A DNA stretch of 64,000 bases from Shinella sumterensis (GCF_004514425.2 NZ_MYFN02000017.1:19052-83051), one strand, 5' to 3'. Positions 27,267 to 35,734 are shown, counted from the stretch's first letter. Notes: generated from the letters alone by a model not told the origin. Translations and numbers: made by a program.

Positions 27267-28025
27267 CTAGGCGGATTGGCCAAGGTCACCGATATCGTCA
27301 TTTTCGGGCTCCACCGTCAGCTTGACGCGATCCGCGGCGAAGCGTGTGCGCGAATACTGGATCGGCATACCCGCGAGATCGGTGTTGATGGCCGTCGCGA
27401 CAAGGATGATCGCGCCAGGCGAGAGTTTCAGGTGGCGCATGTCGTCGCCTTCGGCATGGATCGCGGAAATCTCCGTCGACCGGCGCACGTAGTCGGACAC
27501 GCCAAGTTCGCGAAGCGCTGCGGTAATCGAACGCGTCTTCTCGTAAGCTTCGGCAATGCCGGCAAACCGTTCCGAAGGGAAATAGTGCGTTGCACGTGAT
27601 ATGGGGCGCTTGTCGGCACTGTTGACGGTTTCCATTCGCACGCACGGCGTTCCTGCCGCCAATCCCAACGCCTGCGCGACCAAAGCGGGCGCAACGTCCG
27701 TGTCCGCCTCCAGCATCCGGCCTTCGATCTCGCGCGCCTGATTTCCGAGGCCCTGCGAGAAGCGCGTTCGCCGTGAAATCGGAAACCGCAGCCTGTCGCG
27801 CCGCTCGATGCGGGTGCCGACACCCTGGATGGCGCGCACGATGCCTTCATCTGCAAGCGTCGCCATGGCGCTGCGCACCGTATGGCGGTTCACGCCGAAC
27901 CGTGCGGCAAGAACCGTCTCCGGCGGCATCATTCCGGTCTCGTCGAAATCACCATTGTTGATCGCAAGGCGCATGCGGTCTGCAATCTGCCGCCAGAGCG
28001 CCACGCCCGTTTGTCGTTCCACCAT
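27267..28025 (-). CDS. phnF: PhnF, GntR/HutC-family regulator of phosphonate genes
   Basis: The protein has 252 residues. It has an N-terminal GntR winged helix (about residues 8-75; LWRQIADRMRLAINNGDFDETGMMPPETVLAARFGVNRHTVRSAMATLADEGIV) and a C-terminal UTRA ligand-binding domain of HutC type (about 90-245). PhnF normally represses phn genes and is released by a phosphonate-related or phosphate-related ligand. It is divergent from phnG across a 106-base gap holding a Pho box and a 28-base imperfect palindrome that is a likely PhnF site. The ribosome binding site is weak, as expected for a repressor. Confidence 0.88.
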   Translation of the reverse strand: MVERQTGVALWRQIADRMRLAINNGDFDETGMMPPETVLAARFGVNRHTVRSAMATLADEGIVRAIQGVGTRIERRDRLRFPISRRTRFSQGLGNQAREIEGRMLEADTDVAPALVAQALGLAAGTPCVRMETVNSADKRPISRATHYFPSERFAGIAEAYEKTRSITAALRELGVSDYVRRSTEISAIHAEGDDMRHLKLSPGAIILVATAINTDLAGMPIQYSRTRFAADRVKLTVEPENDDIGDLGQSA

Positions 28026-28046
28026 TTTCGCCGCCCTAGTAAAGAT

Positions 28047-28064
28047 CTGTCACACCCTTGTCAT
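28047..28064 (+). promoter_or_regulatory. Pho box upstream of phnG
   Basis: CTGTCAC (28047-28053) and TTGTCAT (28058-28064) are seven-base direct repeats with four bases between them, the eleven-base period of a PhoB site (consensus repeats CTGTCAT). This predicts activation of the phnG operon, and perhaps phnF, under phosphate starvation. Confidence 0.72.
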
Positions 28065-28089
28065 TCCGCCGGATTAAGACAAGAATTAG

Positions 28090-28117
28090 ATGTATAGTTA
28101 TCTAGATTAATAGACAT
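28090..28117. promoter_or_regulatory. Imperfect palindrome, candidate PhnF operator
   Basis: The palindrome is centred on TCTAGA (28101-28106), with outer arms ATGTAT (28090-28095) and AGACAT (28112-28117). Eleven of fourteen symmetric base pairs match. It lies just before the phnG ribosome binding site (AAGGAG at 28119-28124), where a bound GntR-type repressor would block transcription. Confidence 0.55.
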
Positions 28118-28131
28118 TAAGGAGTGAGGCA

Positions 28132-28611
28132 ATGGCATCAGTTCAAAAATCTGCCGACCCCGGCGCGACGGATGCCGATGGCGAGCGGCGCAGAGCGATC
28201 GGCCTTCTGGCAAAAGCGACCCGCGCCGAATTGCAGTCCGCGTTCGACGCGCTTGATGACAAGCCGGACGCGCAGCCGGTCCGCGGCCCGGAGACCGGCC
28301 TCGTGATGGTTCGCGGGCGTATCGGCGGCGGTGGCGCGCCGTTCAATCTCGGGGAGGCGACGGTGAGCCGCGCCAGTATTCGACTTGGGGACGGCACGGT
28401 CGGCCACGGCCAGACGCTGGGCACGGACGGCGCGAAGGCCCGGCTTGCGGCGATCTTCGACGCGCTTTTCCAGCAGCCGACAAGCAAGGCCGCGGTCGAG
28501 AGGCTTCTTGCGGCCATTGCGGCGCGTGTTGCGGGCGAGGATGCCGCAAAGGCTCGCCAGACGGCCGCCACCCGCGTCGATTTCTTCACCATGGTTCGCG
28601 GAGAGGACTGA
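28132..28611 (+). CDS. phnG: PhnG, C-P lyase core subunit
   Basis: The protein has 159 residues of the PhnG family, with RAELQSAFDAL, the conserved PETGLVMVRGRIGGGGAPFNLGEATVSRASI block and a helical C terminus ending DFFTMVRGED. PhnG is part of the PhnGHIJ core complex and is required with PhnI, PhnH and PhnL to form the ribose 1-phosphonate 5-triphosphate intermediate from phosphonate and ATP. The gene is first in its operon behind the Pho box and palindrome, with AAGGAG as ribosome binding site. Its stop codon overlaps the phnH start by one base. Confidence 0.93.
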   Translation: MASVQKSADPGATDADGERRRAIGLLAKATRAELQSAFDALDDKPDAQPVRGPETGLVMVRGRIGGGGAPFNLGEATVSRASIRLGDGTVGHGQTLGTDGAKARLAAIFDALFQQPTSKAAVERLLAAIAARVAGEDAAKARQTAATRVDFFTMVRGED

Positions 28612-29219
28612 TGACACCCGATACCGACACCTTTTCCGGCGGTTTCCCGGAGCCGGTCTTCGCAGCGCAGGCCGTCTTTCGCACGCTGATGGACGGCATG
28701 GCCCGTCCCGGCACGGTCGGCGACATCACCGGCGATGCGGTGCCGCCCGCACCTCTCTCTCCGGCAGCCGGCGCCATTGCACTCACGCTGTGCGATCACG
28801 ATACGGCCGTGTGGCTGACCCCGGCGCTTGCCGCATCGGCATTGCCCGCCTGGCTTGCCTTTCACACGGGTGCGGCCATTACCGCCGAGCGACAGGACGC
28901 CCGATTTGCCTTCGTCGAAAAGGGCGGCGTCCTGCCTGATCTTTGCCTCTTCGCGCAGGGCACGCAGGACTACCCGGATCGTTCCACCACGCTTGTGGTC
29001 GAGATCGAGGCATTCGAAGGCGGAAGCCCGTTCACGCTCACCGGGCCGGGTATTCGCACGCAAGAGGTTATCGCGCCGGTGGGTCTGCCCGACATGTTTG
29101 CGCAGTTTCGGGCGCAGAACCGACAGAATTTCCCCCGCGGTGTCGACCTGATCCTTGTCGCCGGCAGCAGGGTCCTTTGCCTGCCGCGCACCACCGTTCT
29201 GCACATCAAGGAGGCCTGA
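28611..29219 (+). CDS. phnH: PhnH, C-P lyase core subunit
   Basis: The protein has 202 residues. GGFPEPVFAAQAVFRTLMDGMARPG at the N terminus is the PhnH family signature, followed by LTLCDHDTAVWL and GSPFTLTGPGI. PhnH is a homodimer in the core C-P lyase complex, with a fold related to PLP-dependent transferases but no cofactor. It starts at the A of the phnG stop (TGATG), consistent with fixed stoichiometry. The next gene, phnI, begins three bases after its stop and has an AAGGAGG site within the phnH end. Confidence 0.93.
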   Translation: MTPDTDTFSGGFPEPVFAAQAVFRTLMDGMARPGTVGDITGDAVPPAPLSPAAGAIALTLCDHDTAVWLTPALAASALPAWLAFHTGAAITAERQDARFAFVEKGGVLPDLCLFAQGTQDYPDRSTTLVVEIEAFEGGSPFTLTGPGIRTQEVIAPVGLPDMFAQFRAQNRQNFPRGVDLILVAGSRVLCLPRTTVLHIKEA

Positions 29220-29222
29220 GCC

Positions 29223-30332
29223 ATGTATGTTGCCGTCAAGGGTGGCGAAGCCGCCATTGCCAACGCTCACCGCCTTCTCGCCGATCGCCGCCGCGGCGAT
29301 CGCGCACTGCCGGCGATCGGCATCGACCAGATCGTCGCGCAGCTCGGCCTTGCCGTGGACCGCGTGATGGCGGAAGCCTCGCTGTATGACCGGGCGCTTG
29401 CGGCGCTCGCCATCCGGCAGGCGCGGGGCGACATGATCGAGGCGATCTTTATCCTGCGCGCCTACCGTACGACCCTGCCGCGCTTCGGCTATTCGAAGCC
29501 CGTCGATACGTCCGCCATGGTGATCGAGCGCCGCGTCTCCGCGACCTACAAGGATCTGCCCGGCGGCCAGCTTCTCGGCCCGACCTTCGACTATACGCAC
29601 CGTCTACTCGACCCGTCCCTGCTGGCGGACGCCGATATCGACGCGCCGCTGGAGCGCGAAGACAGCGGGGAGCCGGTCATGCGCGTGTCCGATATCCTCG
29701 CCGGAGAAGGCCTTGTAGAGGACGACGGCAGCCTGCCGGACGGCCATGTGCCCGGTGATATCACCCGCGAGCCGCTGGAGTTCCCGATGGCGCGCGACCT
29801 GCGCTTGCAGGCACTCGCTCGGGGCGACGAGGGTTTCCTGCTGGCGCTCGGCTACTCCACCCAGCGCGGCTATGCCCGCACCCATCCTTTCGTCGGGGAA
29901 GTGCGCATCGGCGAAGTCGAGGTAGAGCTCGACATGACGGAGCTCGGCTTTTCCGTGTCGCTCGGCCGCATTCAGATCACCGAATGCCAGATGATCGCGC
30001 AGTTCAAGGGCTCAGCGAAGACCCCGCCGCAGTTTACGCGCGGCTACGGGCTCGTCTTCGGCCAGAGCGAACGCAAGGCCATGGCGATGTCATTGGTGGA
30101 TCGTGCCTTGCGCGCGGAGGAATTCGGCGAGGATGTCGTTGCGCCCGCGCAGGATGAGGAATTCGTTATCTCCCATTCCGACAATGTGCAGGCGACCGGT
30201 TTCGTCGAGCACCTGAAACTCCCGCACTACGTGGACTTCCAGGCCGAACTTGCCCTCGTGCGCCGCATGCGGCGTGAATACGAGGAGAAGCTGGCCGGCA
30301 GTACCGATGACATCGCGGAGGCCGCGGAATGA
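29223..30332 (+). CDS. phnI: PhnI, nucleosidase-like subunit of C-P lyase
   Basis: The protein has 369 residues, close to the family norm of about 355-370. It begins MYVAVKGGEAAIANAHRLLADRRRGD and contains KDLPGGQLLGPTFDYTHRLLD, LALGYSTQRGYARTHPFVGEVRIGEVEV and the near-C-terminal HSDNVQATGFVEHLKLPHYVDFQAELALVR. PhnI removes adenine from MgATP and, with PhnG, PhnH and PhnL, attaches the phosphonate to ribose triphosphate. The stop overlaps the start of fosX (ATGA), so the resistance-type gene is read as part of this operon. Confidence 0.94.
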   Translation: MYVAVKGGEAAIANAHRLLADRRRGDRALPAIGIDQIVAQLGLAVDRVMAEASLYDRALAALAIRQARGDMIEAIFILRAYRTTLPRFGYSKPVDTSAMVIERRVSATYKDLPGGQLLGPTFDYTHRLLDPSLLADADIDAPLEREDSGEPVMRVSDILAGEGLVEDDGSLPDGHVPGDITREPLEFPMARDLRLQALARGDEGFLLALGYSTQRGYARTHPFVGEVRIGEVEVELDMTELGFSVSLGRIQITECQMIAQFKGSAKTPPQFTRGYGLVFGQSERKAMAMSLVDRALRAEEFGEDVVAPAQDEEFVISHSDNVQATGFVEHLKLPHYVDFQAELALVRRMRREYEEKLAGSTDDIAEAAE

Positions 30333-30748
30333 TCGAGGGCCTTTCCCACATCACGTTCATCGTGCGTGATCTCGACCGGATGACGGACATTCTGCAGGGC
30401 GTTTTCGACGCAAAGCAGGTCTATGCCAGCGGAAAGCGGCAGTTCTCCCTTTCGCCGGAGCGCTTCTTCGTCATCGGCGGGCTCTGGATTGCCATCATGG
30501 AAGGCGAGCCGCTCTGCGAGCGCACGTACAATCACATCGCCTTCAAGGTGCCTGATGACACGCTGGACCTTTATCGCGAGCGCATCGAACGGCTCGGCCT
30601 CGATGTGCGGCCGCCACGCCCGCGCGTGGAGGGGGAGGGTCGATCCCTCTATTTCCACGACGACGACAACCATCTTTTCGAACTGCACAGCGGCACGCTC
30701 GACGAGCGGCTGGCGAGCTATTCCAGGCTGGAGACGGTGAGCAAATGA
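30329..30748 (+). CDS. fosX: FosX-type fosfomycin (epoxide) hydrolase within phn operon
   Basis: The protein has 139 residues of the vicinal oxygen chelate superfamily. The metal ligands described for FosX, H7, H69 and E118, are all present, as is the catalytic base E44. By memory the sequence closely resembles the Mesorhizobium loti FosX, also encoded in a phn operon, which hydrates the fosfomycin epoxide with Mn(II). It is coupled at both ends by four-base overlaps, phnI before and phnJ after. In this setting it may protect against, or help the cell degrade, epoxyphosphonates. The M. loti enzyme is reported to be a weak, promiscuous fosfomycin hydrolase, so resistance should not be assumed. 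Confidence 0.9.
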   Translation: MIEGLSHITFIVRDLDRMTDILQGVFDAKQVYASGKRQFSLSPERFFVIGGLWIAIMEGEPLCERTYNHIAFKVPDDTLDLYRERIERLGLDVRPPRPRVEGEGRSLYFHDDDNHLFELHSGTLDERLASYSRLETVSK

Positions 30749-31623
30749 GCGATCTCGCAACCTACAATTTCGCATATCTCGACGAACAGACGAAGCGCAT
30801 GATCCGCCGAGCAATCCTGAAGGCCATAGCCATTCCCGGCTATCAGGTGCCGTTCGCCTCGCGCGAAATGCCCATGCCCTATGGATGGGGCACCGGCGGC
30901 GTGCAGGTGACGGCGGCGATACTCGGGCCCGATGATGTGCTGAAGGTCATCGACCAGGGAGCCGACGACACAACCAACGCCGTTTCCATCCGTGCCTTCT
31001 TCCAGAAGGTCGCCAATGTCGCGGTGACCACCAGGACGCGCGAAGCGTCCATCATCCAGACACGCCACCGCATCCCGGAGGAAAAGCTGACGGCCGGCCA
31101 GACGCTGGTCTACCAGGTGCCGATCCCCGAGCCGCTGCGCTTCCTCGAACCGCGCGAGACCGAGACCCGCAAGATGCATGCGCTGGAGGAATACGGCCTC
31201 ATGCATGTGAAGCTCTACGAGGACATCGCCAGGAACGGCCATATCGCCACGACCTATGCCTATCCGGTGAAAGTCGAGGGGCGTTACGTCATGGATCCTT
31301 CGCCGACGCCGAAATTCGACAATCCGAAGATGCACATGTCGGAAGCGCTCCAGCTCTTCGGCGCGGGACGCGAGAAGCGCATTTACGCTGTGCCGCCCCA
31401 CACCGAGGTCGTCAGCCTCGATTTCGAGGACCATCCCTTCGAGATCCAGACCTTCGACAAGCCCTGTGCCCTGTGCGGCGCCGAGGACGTCTATCTCGAC
31501 GAGGTCGTGCTCGACGACAAGGGCGGACGGATGTTCGTCTGCTCCGACACCGACCATTGCGAAGACCGCTGTGCACGGGGCCACCGCGGCCATCTGGCCT
31601 ATGATAAGGAGGCTGCCGAATGA
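30745..31623 (+). CDS. phnJ: PhnJ, radical SAM carbon-phosphorus lyase
   Basis: The protein has 292 residues. The cysteine pattern CX2CX21CX5C is exact, with cysteines at residues 241, 244, 266 and 272, as in Escherichia coli PhnJ. The first three ligate the 4Fe-4S cluster and the last forms the thiyl radical. The N terminus has the conserved RAILKAIAIPGYQVPFASREMPMPYGWGTGG. PhnJ breaks the C-P bond of ribose 1-alkylphosphonate 5-phosphate, giving an alkane and 5-phosphoribosyl 1,2-cyclic phosphate. It sits between fosX and phnK with four-base overlaps on each side. Confidence 0.96.
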   Translation: MSDLATYNFAYLDEQTKRMIRRAILKAIAIPGYQVPFASREMPMPYGWGTGGVQVTAAILGPDDVLKVIDQGADDTTNAVSIRAFFQKVANVAVTTRTREASIIQTRHRIPEEKLTAGQTLVYQVPIPEPLRFLEPRETETRKMHALEEYGLMHVKLYEDIARNGHIATTYAYPVKVEGRYVMDPSPTPKFDNPKMHMSEALQLFGAGREKRIYAVPPHTEVVSLDFEDHPFEIQTFDKPCALCGAEDVYLDEVVLDDKGGRMFVCSDTDHCEDRCARGHRGHLAYDKEAAE

Positions 31624-32396
31624 CCGACACGCCCATTCTCAAGGCCCGCGATATCTCCAAATTCTACGGCGCGCGCACCGGTTGCCGGAATGTCTCTTTC
31701 GACCTCTGGCCGGGCGAGGTGCTGGCCATCGTCGGCGAATCCGGGTCGGGCAAGACGACGCTGCTCAATTGCCTTGCCACCCGGCTGATGCCGACGTCAG
31801 GTTCCGTCGAATACCGCATGCGTGACGGCCAGATGCGCGACCTCTCCCGTATGAGCGAGGCGGAGCGCCGCTTCCTGATGCGTACGGACTGGGGTTTCGT
31901 GCACCAGAATCCGGCGGACGGCCTGCGCATGGCAGTCTCGGCCGGCGCCAATGTCGGCGAACGGCTGATGGCCGTTGGCGAGCGGCACTATGGCAATATC
32001 CGCGATACAGCCGGCGACTGGCTGCGCCGGGTGGAGATCAGCGGGGACCGCATCGACGACCAGCCACGCGCCTTCTCCGGCGGCATGCGACAGCGCCTGC
32101 AGATCGCGCGCAACCTCGTGACGTCGCCACGGCTGATCTTCATGGACGAGCCGACCGGCGGCCTCGACGTCTCGGTGCAGGCCCGCCTGCTCGATCTCCT
32201 GCGCGGCCTTGTTCAGGATCTCGGCCTTTCGGCGATCATCGTCACGCATGATCTTGCCGTCGCGCGCCTGCTTTCGCACCGCATAATGGTGATGAAGGAC
32301 GGCCTCGTCATCGAGCAGGGCCTGACCGACCGCGTGCTGGACGACCCGCGCGAAGCCTATACCCAGCTCCTCGTTTCCTCGATCTTGCAGGTTTAA
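31620..32396 (+). CDS. phnK: PhnK, ABC-type ATPase of the C-P lyase complex
   Basis: The protein has 258 residues. Walker A is GESGSGKTTL, the signature is FSGGMRQRLQIAR and Walker B with its glutamate is LIFMDEPTGGLD, followed by the H-loop IVTHDLAVARL. PhnK binds the PhnGHIJ core and, with PhnL, is thought to remodel it rather than to power import. The sequence retains all ATPase motifs. It is coupled to phnJ by a four-base overlap, and phnL follows after two bases. Confidence 0.93.
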   Translation: MTDTPILKARDISKFYGARTGCRNVSFDLWPGEVLAIVGESGSGKTTLLNCLATRLMPTSGSVEYRMRDGQMRDLSRMSEAERRFLMRTDWGFVHQNPADGLRMAVSAGANVGERLMAVGERHYGNIRDTAGDWLRRVEISGDRIDDQPRAFSGGMRQRLQIARNLVTSPRLIFMDEPTGGLDVSVQARLLDLLRGLVQDLGLSAIIVTHDLAVARLLSHRIMVMKDGLVIEQGLTDRVLDDPREAYTQLLVSSILQV

Positions 32397-32398
32397 CC

Positions 32399-33106
32399 AT
32401 GGCTACTCCTCTCGTCGTTTCCGAAGTCGCCAAAAGCTTCACCATGCATCTCCGCGACGGCATCCGGTTGCCCGTCATGTCCAACGTCACCTTTTCGGTG
32501 AAGGCCGGCGAATGCGTCGTGCTGGGCGGTCCCTCCGGCATTGGCAAGAGTTCGCTGCTCAAGATGGTCTATGGCAATTATGCCGTCGATGGCGGCCAGA
32601 TCCTCATCGAACACGGCGGCCGCCTGCTCGACCTGGCGAGCGCCGATCCGCGCACGATCCTGTCCGTGCGCCGGGCAACGCTCGGCTATGTCAGCCAGTT
32701 TCTGCGAACGGTGCCACGGGTCGCGGCTGTCGATGTCGTCGCCGAGCCGCTCACGGCGCGGGGAACGGACGCGAAAGAGGCGAGGGGTATGGCCGAGGCC
32801 ATGCTGGCGCGCCTCAACCTGCCGCGTGAATTGTGGCAATTGCCGCCCGCCACCTTCTCCGGCGGCGAGCAGCAGCGCGTCAACATCGCCCGCGGTTTCA
32901 TCACCGATCACCGTATCCTCCTGCTCGATGAGCCGACGGCTTCGCTCGACGCGAAGAACCGTGCCGTCGTGGTTGATATGATCGAGGAGAAGAAGGCCGC
33001 AGGGGTGGCGCTTCTCGGCATCTTCCACGACGAAGATGTGCGCGAAAGGGTCGCCGATCGCATCGTGGATGTCTCCGCCTTCTCGCCGAGAAAGGCCGTG
33101 GCATGA
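32399..33106 (+). CDS. phnL: PhnL, ABC-type ATPase of the C-P lyase complex
   Basis: The protein has 235 residues. Walker A is GGPSGIGKSSLLKMVYGNY, the signature is FSGGEQQRVNIARG and Walker B is LLLDEPTASLD. The PhnL-specific N terminus LVVSEVAKSFTMHLRDGIRLPVMSNVTF is clear. PhnL is essential with PhnI, PhnG and PhnH for making the ribosyl phosphonate, and it dimerises with PhnK in the assembled complex. The stop overlaps the hexapeptide transferase start by four bases. Confidence 0.93.
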   Translation: MATPLVVSEVAKSFTMHLRDGIRLPVMSNVTFSVKAGECVVLGGPSGIGKSSLLKMVYGNYAVDGGQILIEHGGRLLDLASADPRTILSVRRATLGYVSQFLRTVPRVAAVDVVAEPLTARGTDAKEARGMAEAMLARLNLPRELWQLPPATFSGGEQQRVNIARGFITDHRILLLDEPTASLDAKNRAVVVDMIEEKKAAGVALLGIFHDEDVRERVADRIVDVSAFSPRKAVA

Positions 33107-33717
33107 CGAAGCTCTCCGAAACGCCGCTGATCCACCCGACGGCGATCGTCTCCGATACGATGCTTGGCCGTTACACGGAAGTTTCCGAGAACTGCCGCAT
33201 CAGCGAGGCCGAAATCGGCGACTATTCCTATATCATGGAGAGCGGCTCGGTCTGGTGCGCGACGATCGGCAAGTTCGTCAACATCGCCGCCTGCGTGCGC
33301 ATCAACGCGACGAACCATCCGATGTGGCGCGCGACGCTGCATCACTTCACCTACCGCGCCAACGATTACTGGCCCGATGCCGACCAGGAGGCGGATTTCT
33401 TCGCGCAACGACGCGAGCATCGGGTCGCGATTGGGCACGATGTCTGGATTGGCCACGGTTCGACCATCCTGCCGGGCGTTACGATCGGCAACGGCGCGGT
33501 CGTGGGATCGGGTGCGGTCGTCACCAAAGACGTCGAACCCTATACCATCGTCGGCGGTGTCGCGGCGAAAGTCATTCGCGAGCGCTTCCCGCGAAGTATC
33601 GCCGATCGCATGGAAAAACTGGCGTGGTGGGACTGGGATCATGCCCGGCTGCGCAGCGCGCTCGATGACTTTCGCAAACTTGAGGCAGAAGCCTTCCTTT
33701 CCCGCTACGGCGGGTGA
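33103..33717 (+). CDS. Hexapeptide-repeat acyltransferase of the phosphonate operon
   Basis: The protein has 204 residues with a left-handed beta-helix. Isoleucine/valine-rich hexapeptides run from HPTAIVSDTMLGRYTEVSE to VAIGHDVWIGHGSTILPGVTIGNGAVVGSGAVVTKDV, interrupted by a loop with HHFTYRANDYWPDAD. This subfamily of chloramphenicol-acetyltransferase-like proteins recurs in phn operons. Since no PhnO (aminoalkylphosphonate acetyltransferase, GNAT type) is present, an acyl transfer to aminophosphonates or to a ribosyl intermediate is a reasonable guess. No enzyme activity is established for the subfamily to my knowledge. It is the last gene before a 153-base gap. Confidence 0.82.
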   Translation: MTKLSETPLIHPTAIVSDTMLGRYTEVSENCRISEAEIGDYSYIMESGSVWCATIGKFVNIAACVRINATNHPMWRATLHHFTYRANDYWPDADQEADFFAQRREHRVAIGHDVWIGHGSTILPGVTIGNGAVVGSGAVVTKDVEPYTIVGGVAAKVIRERFPRSIADRMEKLAWWDWDHARLRSALDDFRKLEAEAFLSRYGG

Positions 33718-33755
33718 GAAGACGTACCGCAACGCCTGAAAACCAGGCCTGTGGA

Positions 33756-33784
33756 CTGTTATTTTTCCGACATGGAACTGACAT
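33756..33784 (+). promoter_or_regulatory. Triple Pho-box-like repeat upstream of phnC
   Basis: Three seven-base units, CTGTTAT (33756), CCGACAT (33767) and CTGACAT (33778), follow each other with an exact eleven-base period. Each is two mismatches or fewer from CTGTCAT. The array ends 86 bases before phnC and suggests a second PhoB-controlled promoter for the importer genes. Confidence 0.6.
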
Positions 33785-33870
33785 GGCCCCTTCATCAACG
33801 ACGTTTAGAGCCAGTCCCGAAAGCGACAGGACCCAAGCCCGGGCGCCGAACGAAGGAAGAGGGAGCTGCC

Positions 33871-34731
33871 ATGTTCCGACTGAAGAATGTCACCCGCCGT
33901 TTCGGCGAGCGCGTTGCCGTCGACAACGTGACGTTCGATATCCCGCAGGGCCAGATGGTCGGCGTCATCGGCCGTTCGGGCGCCGGCAAGTCGACCATGC
34001 TGCGCATGATCAACCGCCTTGCCGATCCGAGCGAGGGCACGATCCATTTCAACGATATCGAGGTGTCGTCACTGCGCGGCCCGGCGTTGCGCAACTGGCA
34101 GCGCGACTGCGCGATGATCTTCCAGCAGTTCAACCTCGTGCCGCGCCTGGATGTACTGACCAATGTCATGCTCGGCCGCCTCAACCATCGTTCGACCATC
34201 CTCAGCCTGCTGAGCATCTTCAGCAACGACGAGCGCATCATGGCAATTGCCGCGCTGGAACGGCTCGGCATCGAGCAGACGGCGCTCCAGCCCGCGGGCA
34301 CGCTGTCGGGCGGCCAGCAGCAGCGCGTGGCGATTGCCCGCGCGCTGATGCAGAACCCCAAGATGCTGCTTGCCGACGAGCCCATTGCCTCGCTCGACCC
34401 GCTGAACGCCAAGATCGTGATGGATGCGCTGCGCGACATCAACGAGCGCGAGGGCATCACCGTGGTCACCAACCTGCACACCCTCGATACGGCGCGCGCC
34501 TATTGCGAGCGCATCATCGGCATGTCGGGCGGCCGGGTGGTCTTCGACGGCCCGTCGCGGGAGCTGGACGCCGAGGCGGTGCGCACGATCTACGGCACGG
34601 GTTCAGATGGCGCGGAGATCGACGAGAGGGTCACGTCCACTGCCATTCGCAATCCTGCCCGGCAGGACAACGAACCCGACAACGACAAGGAATCCGCCAG
34701 CCCCACACCGCTGGCACTGGCCGGTCTCTGA
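33871..34731 (+). CDS. phnC: PhnC, phosphonate ABC importer ATPase
   Basis: The protein has 286 residues from ATG 33871, preceded by AGGAAGAGGGAG. Walker A is [17 protein letters not shown], the Q-loop is [24 protein letters not shown] (a PhnC hallmark), the signature is [16 protein letters not shown] and Walker B is [12 protein letters not shown]. It energises phosphonate uptake through PhnE1-PhnE2 with PhnD. The C-terminal 30 residues (about 255-286) are an Asp/Asn/Ser-rich tail beyond the usual end. The open frame continues upstream to 33751, but that region carries the Pho-box repeats. Confidence 0.93.
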   Translation: MFRLKNVTRRFGERVAVDNVTFDIPQGQMVGVIGRSGAGKSTMLRMINRLADPSEGTIHFNDIEVSSLRGPALRNWQRDCAMIFQQFNLVPRLDVLTNVMLGRLNHRSTILSLLSIFSNDERIMAIAALERLGIEQTALQPAGTLSGGQQQRVAIARALMQNPKMLLADEPIASLDPLNAKIVMDALRDINEREGITVVTNLHTLDTARAYCERIIGMSGGRVVFDGPSRELDAEAVRTIYGTGSDGAEIDERVTSTAIRNPARQDNEPDNDKESASPTPLALAGL

Positions 34732-34815
34732 CCCGCCGGGATCGAACGCCCGCGTCAAGGGCAACACAGACCGACAGGATTCGACTGCCGGCGAGGCCGG
34801 CAAAAGGAGAACGCA

Positions 34816-35721
34816 ATGTTGAAGAAAGCTCTGCTCGCCGCCGTCGCAATCGCCGTGACGGCCGGTTCCGCCATGGCCCAGGACGTCAAGGTCCTGCGCA
34901 TCGGTCTCGACGGCTCGGAAAACGAAGCCGACCAGATCCGCAACACCCAGTGCGTTGCCGACGGCCTGAAGGCCGCGACCGGCGTGCCGGAAGTCCAGAT
35001 CTTCCCGTCGCCGGACTATAACGGCGTCATCCAGGGCCTGCTCGGCGGCACGATCGACATCGCCTCGATGGGCGCTTCGTCCTACGCCGCCATCTACCTT
35101 CAGGACCCGAAGGCTGTCGACCCGATCCTGACCTACACGCAGTCGGACGGCTCCAGCGGCTATTACTCCATCATGGTCGCCCGCAAGGATTCCGGCATCA
35201 AGACGCTGGCCGACGCCAAGGGCAAGAAGATCGGCTTCGCCGACCCGGATTCGACCTCGGGCTACCTCGTTCCGAGCGTGACGCTGCCGAAGGAAATCGG
35301 TATGCCGGTCAAGGAATACTTCTCTGAAACCGGCTTTGGCGGCGGCCACGAGAACCTCGTTCTCGCCGTTCTCGATGGCAAGTTCGATGTCGGCACGACC
35401 TTCGGTTCGGGCGTCGGCAAGTGGGAAGAGGGGTATACGGGCGGCAACCTCTACCAGATGGTCAACAAGGGCAACCTCGACATGGACGACATCGTCGAGG
35501 TCTGGAAGTCGCCGCTGATCCCGAACGGCCCGCTGATGGTGTCCAACAAGCTGCCGGAAGACATGCGCGCCAAGGTCGAGCAGTATTTCTTCGAGCTGCC
35601 GAAGAAGGACCTGGCCTGCTTCCAGTCCTACACGCAGGGCGCCAACAAGGACTACATCAAGGTCGACCAGTCGTTCTACCAGACGATCATCGACGCCCGT
35701 AAGTCCGTCATCGGCGGCTGA
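34816..35721 (+). CDS. phnD: PhnD, periplasmic phosphonate-binding protein
   Basis: The protein has 301 residues. A Sec signal peptide MLKKALLAAVAIAVTAGSAMA is cleaved before QDVKVLRIG. The mature part has PhnD motifs (FPSPDYNGVIQGLLGGTIDIASMGASSYAAIYLQ and KIGFADPDSTSGYLVPSVTLPKEIG). It captures phosphonates in the periplasm and delivers them to the permeases. AAAGGAG lies before the start, and codon choice is strongly biased to C/G-ending optimal codons, which fits high expression. A strong stem-loop follows the stop codon. Confidence 0.95.
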   Translation: MLKKALLAAVAIAVTAGSAMAQDVKVLRIGLDGSENEADQIRNTQCVADGLKAATGVPEVQIFPSPDYNGVIQGLLGGTIDIASMGASSYAAIYLQDPKAVDPILTYTQSDGSSGYYSIMVARKDSGIKTLADAKGKKIGFADPDSTSGYLVPSVTLPKEIGMPVKEYFSETGFGGGHENLVLAVLDGKFDVGTTFGSGVGKWEEGYTGGNLYQMVNKGNLDMDDIVEVWKSPLIPNGPLMVSNKLPEDMRAKVEQYFFELPKKDLACFQSYTQGANKDYIKVDQSFYQTIIDARKSVIGG

Positions 35722-35734
35722 TCGCCAACATGTT

